Part shown: piece by piece, positions 53,231 to 61,064 of the stretch
How the letters are laid out: each line of letters begins with the position of its first letter
Numbering within the stretch: the stretch's first letter is position 1
Origin: Mesobaculum littorinae
Lineage (GTDB): Bacteria; Pseudomonadota; Alphaproteobacteria; Rhodobacterales; Rhodobacteraceae
DNA: 64,000 bases
Direction: 5' to 3'
Assembly (NCBI RefSeq): GCF_004011175.1
Contig: NZ_RQXX01000001.1
Span: 796,536-860,535 of the forward strand
Notes under the pieces: model-generated
Seen by the model: only the letters and a program-made list of their open reading frames with translations
Database searches by the model: none
What the model was told of the DNA's origin: nothing
Made by a program: the position numbers and the translations under genes

Positions 53231-53551
53231 TTACCCGAGCTTTACGGCGGTGCCGCTGGCGGAAACCATCAGCATGCCGTTTTCTTTTCCCAAAATCTCG
53301 TAATCGAGGTCGACGCCGATCACGGCGTCCGCGCCCAGACGGGCAGCCTCGTCTTCCATCTCCTGCAGCGCGGTATCGCGGGCGTTCCGTAGCGACCGTT
53401 CGTAGGCGCCGGATCGGCCACCGACGATATCGCGGATCCCCGCGAACATGTCGCGGAACACGTTCGCGCCCAGGATCGCCTCGCCCGTCACAATGCCGCA
53501 GTAATCGGTGACCTTGCGGTCCTCGATATGGGTGGTCGTCGTCACGATCAT
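53231..53551 (-). CDS. YbjQ/UPF0145 heavy-metal-binding domain protein
   Basis: This 106-residue protein is a single YbjQ (DUF74) domain: [20 protein letters not shown], then [20 protein letters not shown] and [14 protein letters not shown], close to the standard length. The family name refers to a proposed metal-binding role that is not well tested. It lies between sufB and sufC in the operon. Its ATG overlaps the stop of the preceding small membrane protein gene. No Cys-rich motif is seen, with one Cys in the N-terminal strand. Confidence 0.85.
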   Translation of the reverse strand: MIVTTTTHIEDRKVTDYCGIVTGEAILGANVFRDMFAGIRDIVGGRSGAYERSLRNARDTALQEMEDEAARLGADAVIGVDLDYEILGKENGMLMVSASGTAVKLG

Positions 53552-53757
53552 CGCTTCGTCCTCTTTCCACGGCGCAGGACCGCCTGCGCCACCGCAAAGC
53601 CGATCAGGCCCGCAACGATACCCACCGTAGCAAGCCCGATCGCCGTGTCCGTCGCCGACCAGCCCATCAAGAGCCCCATGATCACGAAGACCGCGACGCA
53701 AAGGCTGACCAGGAACCGGCGGTTCCTTGGGGCCCGGATCGGGTCGAGCTCGCTCAC
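53548..53757 (-). CDS. Small two-helix membrane protein in the suf operon
   Basis: This 69-residue protein has two hydrophobic segments ([19 protein letters not shown] and [19 protein letters not shown]) and basic ends. The start is GTG 53757, overlapping the sufB stop (GTGA), and its own stop overlaps the next gene start, so it is translationally tied to both. No family is recognised. The overlaps support it being expressed. Confidence 0.7.
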   Translation of the reverse strand: MSELDPIRAPRNRRFLVSLCVAVFVIMGLLMGWSATDTAIGLATVGIVAGLIGFAVAQAVLRRGKRTKR

Positions 53758-55322
53758 CCGACCGACCCTTCGAGGCTGATCGCGACCAGCTGTTGCGCCT
53801 CCATGGCGAACTCCATCGGCAGAGCCTGCAGGACGTCCTTGCAGAAGCCGTTGACGATCAGCGCAACCGCCTCTTCCTCGTCCAGTCCGCGCGACTGGCA
53901 GTAGAACATCTGGTCATCGTCGACCTTCGACGTCGTCGCCTCGTGCTCAACCCGCGACGAGGAGTTCTTGACCTCGATGTAGGGCACCGTGTGTGCGCCG
54001 CATTCGCTGCCGATCAGCAAGCTGTCGCATTGCGTGTAGTTGCGCGAATTCGTGGCCTTCGGGTGCATCGAGACGAGTCCGCGATAGGTGTTCTGCGCAT
54101 GCCCCGCGCTGATCCCCTTGGACACGATGCGCGACCGCGTGTTCTTGCCCAGGTGCACCATCTTCGTGCCGGTGTCGGCCTGCTGGTAGTTGTTGGTGAT
54201 CGCGATCGAGTAGAACTCGCCCTGGCTTTCGTTGCCGCGCAGGATGCAGGACGGGTACTTCCACGTGACGGCCGAACCGGTTTCGACCTGCGTCCACATC
54301 ACCTTGGACCGGTCGCCGCGGCAATCGGCCCGCTTGGTGACGAAGTTGTAGATGCCGCCGCGACCTTCTTCGTCGCCCGGGTACCAGTTTTGCACCGTCG
54401 AATACTTGATCTCGGCGTCTTCCAGCGCAACGAGTTCGACCACGGCCGCGTGCAGCTGGTGCGTGTCACGCTGCGGCGCGGTGCAGCCTTCGAGGTAGCT
54501 GACATACGAGCCCTTGTCGGCAATGATCAGCGTGCGTTCGAACTGGCCGGTATTCTCGGCATTGATCCGGAAATAGGTCGACAGCTCCATCGGGCAGCGC
54601 ACGCCCGGCGGCACGTAGACAAAGGATCCGTCGGAGAACACGGCCGAATTCAGCGTGGCAAAATAGTTGTCCGACGCCGGCACGACCGAGCCCAGATACT
54701 TGCGCACCAGCTCGGGGTGTTCACGGATCGCCTCGGAGATTGAGCAGAAGATCACCCCGGCCTTCCTAAGCTCGGCCTGGAAGGTGGTGCCGACGCTGAC
54801 GCTGTCGAAGACGGCGTCGACAGCGACACGTCGACCGCCGGTCTCAGGCTCGCCATCCTCGTCCAGCTGGGCGGCCTGCTCCTCGGCGTTCTCGACCCCG
54901 GCAAGGACCATCTGCTCTTTCAGCGGGATGCCGAGTTTCTGATAGGTTTCCAGCAGCTTGGGGTCGACATCGTCCAGCGACTTGGGCTTTTCGGCCATCG
55001 ACTTGGGCTTGGCGTAGTAATACTGGTCCTGATAATCGATCGGCGGGTAGTTCACCATCGACCAGTCCGGTTCGCGCATCTCGAGCCAGCGGCGATAGGC
55101 GCCGAGCCGCCAGTCCGTCATCCACTCGGGCTCGCCGTTCTTCTCCGAGATCAGACGCACGATGTCTTCGTTCAGCCCCTTGGGCGCGAAGTCCATCTCG
55201 ATATCCGTGTTCCAGCCGTGCTTGTAGGTGCCCGAAAGCGCCCGCACCTGATCAACCGTCTCCTGATCGACGCCTTCCTTCACGTCGGCCACGCCGACGT
55301 CGGCGGTATCCAAAGATGCCAT
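53754..55322 (-). CDS. sufB: Fe-S cluster assembly protein SufB
   Basis: SufB is the scaffold subunit on which the Fe-S cluster is built. The 522-residue protein has the family N-terminus ([20 protein letters not shown]) and the beta-helix core with [34 protein letters not shown] and [11 protein letters not shown]. Several conserved cysteines line the core, including the one in GVRCP and the one in [17 protein letters not shown] 55322 has GGGAG and GAGG sites upstream. It follows the first desulfurase gene by 16 bases. Confidence 0.96.
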   Translation of the reverse strand: MASLDTADVGVADVKEGVDQETVDQVRALSGTYKHGWNTDIEMDFAPKGLNEDIVRLISEKNGEPEWMTDWRLGAYRRWLEMREPDWSMVNYPPIDYQDQYYYAKPKSMAEKPKSLDDVDPKLLETYQKLGIPLKEQMVLAGVENAEEQAAQLDEDGEPETGGRRVAVDAVFDSVSVGTTFQAELRKAGVIFCSISEAIREHPELVRKYLGSVVPASDNYFATLNSAVFSDGSFVYVPPGVRCPMELSTYFRINAENTGQFERTLIIADKGSYVSYLEGCTAPQRDTHQLHAAVVELVALEDAEIKYSTVQNWYPGDEEGRGGIYNFVTKRADCRGDRSKVMWTQVETGSAVTWKYPSCILRGNESQGEFYSIAITNNYQQADTGTKMVHLGKNTRSRIVSKGISAGHAQNTYRGLVSMHPKATNSRNYTQCDSLLIGSECGAHTVPYIEVKNSSSRVEHEATTSKVDDDQMFYCQSRGLDEEEAVALIVNGFCKDVLQALPMEFAMEAQQLVAISLEGSVG

Positions 55323-55338
55323 AACCTCTAACTCCCTC

Positions 55339-56385
55339 TCAGGCGGCGCGCGCCCGCTGTCTTCTGCGCTGCGCGATCCAAGTCTCGGCAAAGCGCGTCA
55401 CATCGTCCTGTGTCGTATCCGGCCCGAGCGAGATCCGCAGGGCCTGTCCGGCTTGCTCGGGCGTATAGCCCATGGCGCGCAAGACGTTGCTTTCCCGCAC
55501 CTTTCCGCTGGAGCACGCGGACCCCGCCGAGACGGCGAACCCCGCAAGATCCATGGCCATCACCTGCGTCTCGCCCTTCCATCCGGGGGCGACGATCAGG
55601 CTGGTGTTCGGCAGGCGGTGCGATTCCTTGCCGACAAAAATAGTCTCCAATTCCGCGGATGCCAGAGCCTCTTCTAGAATATTTCTAAGGTTGGCAACCC
55701 GATCCCAGACTCCATTGGCCAATTCCCGTGCGGCAGCCTCGGCCGCGGCGCCGAAGCCCGCGATGCCGATCAGGTTCTCGGTGCCCGACCGCCGCCCCAT
55801 TTCCTGACCGCCGCCGCGGATCTGCGCCTCGATCTCGGTGCCCTGCCGCAGCGCAAGGGCCCCGACCCCCTTGGGGCCGCCGACCTTGTGGGCCGAGACC
55901 AGCGCCGCCTGCGCGCCGGACCAGTCGAAAGCGAAGGGCTGCTTGCCAAAGGCCTGCGTGGCGTCGGTGACGGCCAGCGCGTCGGGCAGGTCCTGCACGA
56001 TCCCGGTTTCCGAGTTCGCCAGCTGCACCGCCGCGCAGGCCGGATCGGGGACGGCGATGCGCCCCGCCCCGTCAACAGCCAGCGTCTGGTCGCACCACGA
56101 CCGGACGGCGTCATGTTCGACCTCGGCACAGGCGAGGCCCCGCCCGCCGCAGGCCAGCGCCGCGGCCTCGGTCGCGCCCGAGGTGAAGACGATGTCGGCC
56201 GACGCCGCCCCCAGCGCCGCGGCGACCTGACCCCGCGCGCGTTCCAGGATCCCCTTCGCCGCGCGCCCCTCGGCATGGACGGAGGACGGGTTGCCCACGG
56301 CATCCATCGCCGCGATCATCGCCGCCCGCGCCTCGGGGCGCAGCGGGGCCGTGGCGTTCCAGTCAAGATAGACCCGGCGTGTCAT
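55339..56385 (-). CDS. NifS/IscS-like cysteine desulfurase
   Basis: This 348-residue aminotransferase-fold enzyme supplies sulfur from cysteine. It has [10 protein letters not shown] at the N-terminus, the PLP Lys in [12 protein letters not shown], and the persulfide Cys in [18 protein letters not shown], the long-loop IscS/NifS type. It differs from the SufS encoded at the end of the same operon, so the operon has two desulfurase types. GAGGAA precedes ATG 56385. The gene contains an unusually AT-rich stretch around 55665-55735 with an Irr-box-like palindrome. Confidence 0.93.
   Translation of the reverse strand: MTRRVYLDWNATAPLRPEARAAMIAAMDAVGNPSSVHAEGRAAKGILERARGQVAAALGAASADIVFTSGATEAAALACGGRGLACAEVEHDAVRSWCDQTLAVDGAGRIAVPDPACAAVQLANSETGIVQDLPDALAVTDATQAFGKQPFAFDWSGAQAALVSAHKVGGPKGVGALALRQGTEIEAQIRGGGQEMGRRSGTENLIGIAGFGAAAEAAARELANGVWDRVANLRNILEEALASAELETIFVGKESHRLPNTSLIVAPGWKGETQVMAMDLAGFAVSAGSACSSGKVRESNVLRAMGYTPEQAGQALRISLGPDTTQDDVTRFAETWIAQRRRQRARAA
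55673..55689. promoter_or_regulatory. Irr-box-like palindrome inside the desulfurase gene
   Basis: On the minus strand the 17-mer CTTAGAAATATTCTAGA matches the Irr (ICE) consensus TTTAGAA-N3-TTCTAAA at 12 of 14 defined positions, with a perfect TAGAA-N3-TTCTA core. It is in an AT-rich patch of an otherwise GC-rich gene, about 350 bases upstream of sufB. A regulatory use is inferred. Confidence 0.4.
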
Positions 56386-56473
56386 CGTTTCCTCGGGGGG
56401 ATGGCCGCCCATCGCCCCGCCCCTGTCTCATATCCCGGACGCCCGTGCAGGCGGCGTACCGCCGGCCTCTGCG

Positions 56474-56935
56474 TCATTCCTCGTCCACGACCGAAAACAA
56501 AGTCGGCACCGCAGGGCAAGGGGCAAGCCCGTTGCCGATCACATCCGACAGACGCGCCTGGTGCAGGAAGACGTAGACATGCGCCGACAGCCCCTCCCAC
56601 AACCGGTTGGTCAGCGATTGCGCCCGCGATCCCGACAGGCCGCCCTGGGCGCCGGCGCCCTTGTGCATCGCGCTTACGGTTTCGTCCACGGCGCCCAGAA
56701 CCTCGGATACGCGGATTTCGGCCGCGGGCCGGCCCAGCCGGTAGCCCCCGCCGGGGCCGCGCACCGAGGTCACGAGCCCGGCGCGCCGCAGCTTGACGAA
56801 AAGCTGTTCGAGATAGGGCAGCGAAATATCCTGCCTGCGGCTGATCTCGCCCAGCGATACGAGCCTGTCATCGGGCTGCAGCGCAAGATCGCACAGCGCC
56901 ACCATGGCATAACGGCCCTTCGTACTCAGTTTCAT
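56474..56935 (-). CDS. iscR: Rrf2-family regulator, IscR type
   Basis: This 153-residue Rrf2-family protein leads the suf operon. The winged-helix part (MKLSTKGRYAMVALCDLALQ, ISLPYLEQLFVKLRRAGLV, VRGPGGGYRLGRP) is typical. Three cluster-binding cysteines normally lie near residues 92-104; here that stretch reads SAMHKGAGAQGGLSGSRAQS, without any Cys. Only Cys15 and Cys140 remain. This matches the Rhodobacter-type IscR, which has atypical cluster ligation. It probably senses iron or cluster supply and controls this operon. The start at 56935 has AGAGGGG upstream; the longer open frame lacks family character. Confidence 0.92.
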   Translation of the reverse strand: MKLSTKGRYAMVALCDLALQPDDRLVSLGEISRRQDISLPYLEQLFVKLRRAGLVTSVRGPGGGYRLGRPAAEIRVSEVLGAVDETVSAMHKGAGAQGGLSGSRAQSLTNRLWEGLSAHVYVFLHQARLSDVIGNGLAPCPAVPTLFSVVDEE

Positions 56936-57025
56936 CCGGCCCCTCTTACAGTTGACGACCCGCCGCGACACGCTTACCTCGGAACCCAACCCGGACCACG
57001 GCGGACGGGCCCGAAACGGCGCCAG

Positions 57026-57063
57026 TTTAGAAGACTTCTAAATGGACCCGTCGGTCTCGTCAA
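57026..57063 (-). promoter_or_regulatory. suf operon promoter with Irr box over the -10
   Basis: A perfect 17-bp palindrome TTTAGAAG-A-CTTCTAAA lies at 57026-57042 and fits the Irr (ICE) consensus TTTAGAA-N3-TTCTAAA at all defined positions. On the minus strand, TTGACG (57058-57063) and TAGAAG (57035-57040) are 17 bases apart, a good housekeeping promoter, and the -10 lies inside the palindrome. Irr bound there would block RNA polymerase. Transcription would begin near 57028, about 90 bases before iscR. Confidence 0.7.
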
Positions 57064-57108
57064 CGTCCGCAGGCCCGACGCGCGCGAAGAACAAGGACAG
57101 GGACACGC

Positions 57109-57762
57109 ATGCCCGAGGTTATCTTTCCCGGCCCCGAAGGCCGTCTGGAAGGCCGCTATCATCCGCAGAAAATCAAGGACGCGCCGATCGCGATCATCCT
57201 GCATCCGCACCCCCAGTTCGGTGGCACGATGAACAACCGCGTCGTCTACAATCTGCATTACGCGTTCTTCAACATGGGCTTCACCGTCCTGCGGTTCAAC
57301 TTCCGCGGGGTTGGCCGGAGCCAGGGCGAATACGACCAGGGGGTGGGCGAATTGTCCGATGCCGCCTCGGCGCTCGATTACCTGCAGTCGATGAACCAGA
57401 ACGCCAAGCATTGCTGGGTCGCGGGCTTTTCCTTCGGCGCGTGGATCGGCATGCAGCTGCTGATGCGGCGGCCCGAGATCACCGGCTTCGTCTCGGTGTC
57501 GCCGCCCGCCAACATGTACGACTTCTCGTTCCTCGCGCCCTGCCCCTCGTCGGGCCTGGTGATCAACGGCACCGCCGACCGCGTGGCGCCGCCCAAGGAC
57601 ACGACGACGCTGGTGGGCAAGCTGCACGAGCAGAAGGGCATCACCGTCACCCATACCGAGATCGAGGGCGCGGGCCATTTCTTCGAGGATCCGCACATGG
57701 AGCCGATGATCGGTGCGGTCGATGGCTATGTCCGGCGCCGGATGACCGAAGGCACCCGCTGA
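57109..57762 (+). CDS. Alpha/beta hydrolase
   Basis: This 217-residue protein matches a conserved alphaproteobacterial hydrolase family. It begins with a strand and oxyanion region (LHPHPQFGGTMNNRVVYNLH), has RFNFRGVGRSQGEYDQG, the nucleophile elbow GFSFGAWIG (Ser in a G-x-S-x-G context), and a late GAGHFFEDP supplying His. The Asp is in INGTADRVAPPKD. No signal peptide is seen. It is divergent from iscR, with the Irr-box promoter between the two genes. The substrate is unknown. The GST-like gene follows within 4 bases. Confidence 0.88.
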   Translation: MPEVIFPGPEGRLEGRYHPQKIKDAPIAIILHPHPQFGGTMNNRVVYNLHYAFFNMGFTVLRFNFRGVGRSQGEYDQGVGELSDAASALDYLQSMNQNAKHCWVAGFSFGAWIGMQLLMRRPEITGFVSVSPPANMYDFSFLAPCPSSGLVINGTADRVAPPKDTTTLVGKLHEQKGITVTHTEIEGAGHFFEDPHMEPMIGAVDGYVRRRMTEGTR

Positions 57763-57765
57763 TCC

Positions 57766-58386
57766 ATGGCGATCACCCTGCATCATCTTGAAAACTCGCG
57801 GTCGCAGCGGGTTCTGTGGATGCTCGAAGAGCTCGGACTGGACTACGACGTCATCCGCTATGACCGCGATCCCAAGACGATGTTGGCGCCGCCCGCGCTG
57901 AAGAAGGTCCATTCTTTGGGCAAGTCCCCGGTGATCGAGGCCGACGGAGAGGTCATCGCCGAAACCGCGGTAATCGCGCAGTTCCTCGTCGACCGGGCCG
58001 AGGGGCGGCTTGGCGCGCCCGCGGGACAGGGCCGGCGCTACGACTTCTGGATGCACTACGCCGAAGGGTCGCTGATGCCGCCGCTTCTGCTGAAGCTCGG
58101 GATGTCCAAGGTGCCGCTGATGGGCCGGATGGCCAAACGGCGGGTGCAGCCGATGATCGACGTACACCTCGATTTCGTCGAATCCGAGCTTCGGACCCGC
58201 GACTGGTTTGCAGGCGACGCGATCAGCGCCGCCGACGTGATGATGAGCTTTCCGCTGGACGCCGCGCAAAGCCGCGGTGGGCTGGACGACAGCCGCCCGG
58301 CGACGACCGCATGGCTGCGCCGCATCCACGCCCGCCCTGCCTACCAGGCCGCGCTGAAGGTCGGCGGCCCCTACGCCTACGCCTGA
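57766..58386 (+). CDS. Glutathione S-transferase family protein
   Basis: This 206-residue protein has a thioredoxin-like N-terminal domain beginning [20 protein letters not shown], with Ser in the usual activating position, the glutathione contact motif [18 protein letters not shown], and an all-helical C-terminal domain with [18 protein letters not shown]. Family members add glutathione to electrophiles or act as peroxidases or isomerases. The start codon follows the previous stop by 4 bases, so the two genes probably form one transcription unit. Confidence 0.9.
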   Translation: MAITLHHLENSRSQRVLWMLEELGLDYDVIRYDRDPKTMLAPPALKKVHSLGKSPVIEADGEVIAETAVIAQFLVDRAEGRLGAPAGQGRRYDFWMHYAEGSLMPPLLLKLGMSKVPLMGRMAKRRVQPMIDVHLDFVESELRTRDWFAGDAISAADVMMSFPLDAAQSRGGLDDSRPATTAWLRRIHARPAYQAALKVGGPYAYA

Positions 58387-58586
58387 ACCGCGCCGCCGGA
58401 CCGATCCGGGCCGGACCTCGCGGGGGCATGGGTCGGCCGGTGCCCCCGCTATGGCCTGCTGCTGCCGCTGGCAGGCGCGACATCCTGCGTCGCCGGTTCG
58501 GTATCCAAAGGTATACCCTTTGCAGCGGCCCGCGCTTGCGGTATGTCCCGCCGAAATCACCACACATCACGCGGAACGAGGATCCC

Positions 58587-59798
58587 ATGGCCAAGATCAA
58601 GGTAGACAACCCGGTCGTCGAGCTCGACGGCGACGAGATGACCCGGATCATCTGGGACTTCATCAAGCAGAAGCTTATCCTGCCCTATCTCGACATCGAC
58701 CTGCTCTACTACGATCTGGGCATCGAGGCCCGCGACGACACTGATGACCAGATCACGGTCGACGCGGCCGAGAAGATCAAGGAGATCGGCGTCGGCGTCA
58801 AATGCGCCACGATCACGCCCGACGAACAGCGCATGGAGGAATTCAACCTCAAGCGCATGTATCGCAGCCCCAACGGCACGATCCGCAACATCCTGGGCGG
58901 CGTGATCTTCCGCCAGCCGATCATCTGCCAGAACGTTCCGCGCCTGGTCCCCGGCTGGACCAAGCCCATCGTCGTCGGCCGCCACGCCTACGGCGATCAG
59001 TACCGCGCCACCGACTTCCGGTTCCCCGGCGCCGGCAAGATCACCATCAAGTTCGAAGGCCGTGACGGCGAAGTGATCGAGGAAGAGGTCTTCGACGCGC
59101 CCGAATCCGGCGTCACCATGGCGATGTACAACCTCGACGGGTCGATCTACGACTTCGCCCGCGCGTCGATGAACTATGCGCTCGGCCTCAAGTGGCCGCT
59201 GTACCTGTCGACGAAGAACACGATCATGAAGGCCTATGACGGGCGCTTCAAGGACATCTTCCAGAAGGTCTACGACGAAGAGTTCAAGGACAAGTTCGAC
59301 GCCGCCGGCATCACCTACGAACACCGCCTGATCGACGACATGGTCGCGGCCTCGCTGAAATGGTCGGGCGGCTACGTCTGGGCGTGCAAGAACTACGACG
59401 GCGACGTGCAGTCCGACACCGTGGCGCAGGGCTTCGGCTCGCTCGGCCTCATGACCTCGCAGCTGATGACGCCCGATGGCAAGATCGTCGAGGCAGAGGC
59501 CGCGCATGGCACCGTCACCCGCCACTTCCGCCAACACCAGAAAGGCGAACAGACTTCGACCAACTCGATCGCGTCGATCTTCGCCTGGACCGGCGGGCTC
59601 AAGCACCGCGCCACGCTCGACGGCAACGACAAGCTCAAGACCTTCGCCGAGACGCTGGAGAAGGTCGTCGTCGACACCGTTGAGTCGGGCTCGATGACCA
59701 AGGATCTCGCCCTGCTGGTGGGCCCCGACCAGAAATGGCTGACCACGACCGGTTTCCTCGACAAGATCGACGAGAACCTGCAGAAGGCGCTGTCCTGA
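58587..59798 (+). CDS. icd: NADP-dependent isocitrate dehydrogenase
   Basis: Icd oxidises isocitrate to 2-oxoglutarate in the citric acid cycle. The 403-residue protein is of the eukaryote-like homodimeric type. It has [18 protein letters not shown], the substrate loop [32 protein letters not shown] and the NADP-binding region [17 protein letters not shown] 58587 has ACGAGGATCCC upstream. It ends 30 bases before a perfect terminator. The upstream gap holds a GGTATACC palindrome whose role is unclear. Confidence 0.96.
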   Translation: MAKIKVDNPVVELDGDEMTRIIWDFIKQKLILPYLDIDLLYYDLGIEARDDTDDQITVDAAEKIKEIGVGVKCATITPDEQRMEEFNLKRMYRSPNGTIRNILGGVIFRQPIICQNVPRLVPGWTKPIVVGRHAYGDQYRATDFRFPGAGKITIKFEGRDGEVIEEEVFDAPESGVTMAMYNLDGSIYDFARASMNYALGLKWPLYLSTKNTIMKAYDGRFKDIFQKVYDEEFKDKFDAAGITYEHRLIDDMVAASLKWSGGYVWACKNYDGDVQSDTVAQGFGSLGLMTSQLMTPDGKIVEAEAAHGTVTRHFRQHQKGEQTSTNSIASIFAWTGGLKHRATLDGNDKLKTFAETLEKVVVDTVESGSMTKDLALLVGPDQKWLTTTGFLDKIDENLQKALS

Positions 59799-59827
59799 GC
59801 AGACCCGGCAGCAGCCGGCCGAGCATG

Positions 59828-59856
59828 GGCCCCGCGGATCACCGCGGGGCCTTTTT
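59828..59856 (+). terminator. Rho-independent terminator of icd
   Basis: A perfect 10-bp stem (GGCCCCGCGG/CCGCGGGGCC) with a 4-base loop is followed by TTTTT. Confidence 0.9.
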
Positions 59857-59960
59857 CTTGGGCACCGCGGGTGACCCGGGCGCGGGTGAGGCTGGGCCCG
59901 GCCCCGCAGTCGCACGCGCATGCTTGATTTGCGCGCTCGCCGCGGCATAGCCTTTTTCCC

Positions 59961-60578
59961 ATGAACACCGCCCCGCCGCACGATCCGCTCGACCACAGCC
60001 TCATCGACGATGTGCAGGGGCTGGCGCTGGGGATCTTCATGTGCGGGCTGGGCGTGCATATCCTGACGCATGTGGGGCTGATCACCGGTCAGACGGCAGG
60101 GATCGCGGTGATCCTGTCCTACCTGACGGGCTGGTCCTTCGGCAGCGTCTTCTTCGTGATCAACCTGCCCTTCTACCTGCTCGCCTATCGCCGGCTGGGG
60201 CTTGAATTCACGGTGAAATCGCTGATCTCGGTCACGCTTCTGTCGCTGGTGACCGAGTATCTGCCTGCGGGATTCGAGCCGGGGCGGATCACGCCGGCGC
60301 TTGGCGCCGTGACGTTCGGCGCCCTCGTGGGCCTGGGGCTTCTGGCGATGTTCCGGCACAAGGGCAGCCTGGGTGGGCTGGGCGTCGTGGCGCTGATGGT
60401 GCAGGACACCACCGGGTTCCGCGCGGGCTACGTGCAGCTGATCGCCGACGCGGTGATCTTCGGGGTGGCGTTCCTGCTGTTCGACTGGCAGGTGGTGGCG
60501 TGGTCGCTGCTGGGCGCGGTGGTGCTGAACCTGATCATCGCCATCAACCACCGGCGCGACCGCTATGTCGCCACCTGA
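59961..60578 (+). CDS. YitT-family membrane protein
   Basis: This 205-residue protein has five or six predicted helices and the family motif TGQTAGIAVILSYLTGWSFG, with VFFVINLPFYLLAYRRLGLEF and FRHKGSLGGLGVVAL. YitT-family proteins (DUF161) are widespread with unknown activity; transport of small solutes has been suggested for relatives. No export signal is needed beyond the helices. The next gene, an SMR transporter, starts at the end of this one and is probably cotranscribed. Confidence 0.82.
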   Translation: MNTAPPHDPLDHSLIDDVQGLALGIFMCGLGVHILTHVGLITGQTAGIAVILSYLTGWSFGSVFFVINLPFYLLAYRRLGLEFTVKSLISVTLLSLVTEYLPAGFEPGRITPALGAVTFGALVGLGLLAMFRHKGSLGGLGVVALMVQDTTGFRAGYVQLIADAVIFGVAFLLFDWQVVAWSLLGAVVLNLIIAINHRRDRYVAT

Positions 60579-60591
60579 GCGGAGCGCAGGC

Positions 60592-60921
60592 TTGACCTAT
60601 CTCTACCTGATCCTTGCGGTTGCCGCCGAAACCGTGGGCACCACGGCGCTGCAGGCCAGCCAGCAATTTACCCGGCTGGGGCCGTCGGTTGTGGTCGTGG
60701 TCGCCTATGCGATGTCGTTCCTGCTGCTCAGCCAGGTTCTGCGCTATCTGCCCGTGGGCATCACCTACGCGATCTGGTCGGGCCTCGGGATCTTCTTCAT
60801 TGCCGCGATCGGCTGGCTGGTCTTCGGCCAGCGGCTGGACTGGCCGGCGGTGGTGGGCATCCTGATGATCCTGGGCGGCATCCTCGTCATCAACCTGTTT
60901 TCCGAGGCGACCCCGCACTGA
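60592..60921 (+). CDS. SMR family multidrug efflux protein (EmrE-like)
   Basis: This 109-residue protein has four helices and matches the small multidrug resistance family. LILAVAAETVGTTALQ carries the essential membrane Glu (Glu13 here, Glu14 in EmrE), and the GxG-type helix-packing region is SGLGIFFIAAIGWLVFGQ. I place the start at TTG 60592, preceded by GGAG, because it gives the normal length; an ATG at 60565 overlaps the yitT stop and adds nine atypical residues. It exports cationic compounds or guanidinium-type substrates by proton exchange; the substrate is not known. Confidence 0.85.
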   Translation: MTYLYLILAVAAETVGTTALQASQQFTRLGPSVVVVVAYAMSFLLLSQVLRYLPVGITYAIWSGLGIFFIAAIGWLVFGQRLDWPAVVGILMILGGILVINLFSEATPH

Positions 60922-61010
60922 CCCGGCGCCGGTCCGTGTCGCAAAGACCAGTGGTCGCGGCAATGTGACGGCAAACCACTGCCGACACGCTCTTTCCTGC
61001 CATCGCCGTT

Positions 61011-61039
61011 TTGACCCCGCGCGGCGGTCCGCCTATACA
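61011..61039 (+). promoter_or_regulatory. Promoter of the PBP1A gene
   Basis: TTGACC and TATACA are spaced by exactly 17 bases, close to the housekeeping consensus. They lie 26 bases upstream of the chosen start codon, giving a leader of roughly 20 bases. Confidence 0.65.
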
Positions 61040-61064
61040 TGCCGGGTCTCCCCGAGGAATGCGC

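Noticed and set aside
58508-58520. GGTATACC palindrome upstream of icd as an operator
   Set aside because: It is short and common by chance, and no promoter with proper spacing could be placed around it.
58557-60551. A 664-residue open frame on the minus strand opposite icd and the YitT-family gene
   Set aside because: It covers two recognisable genes and a perfect terminator; its composition is an antisense shadow.
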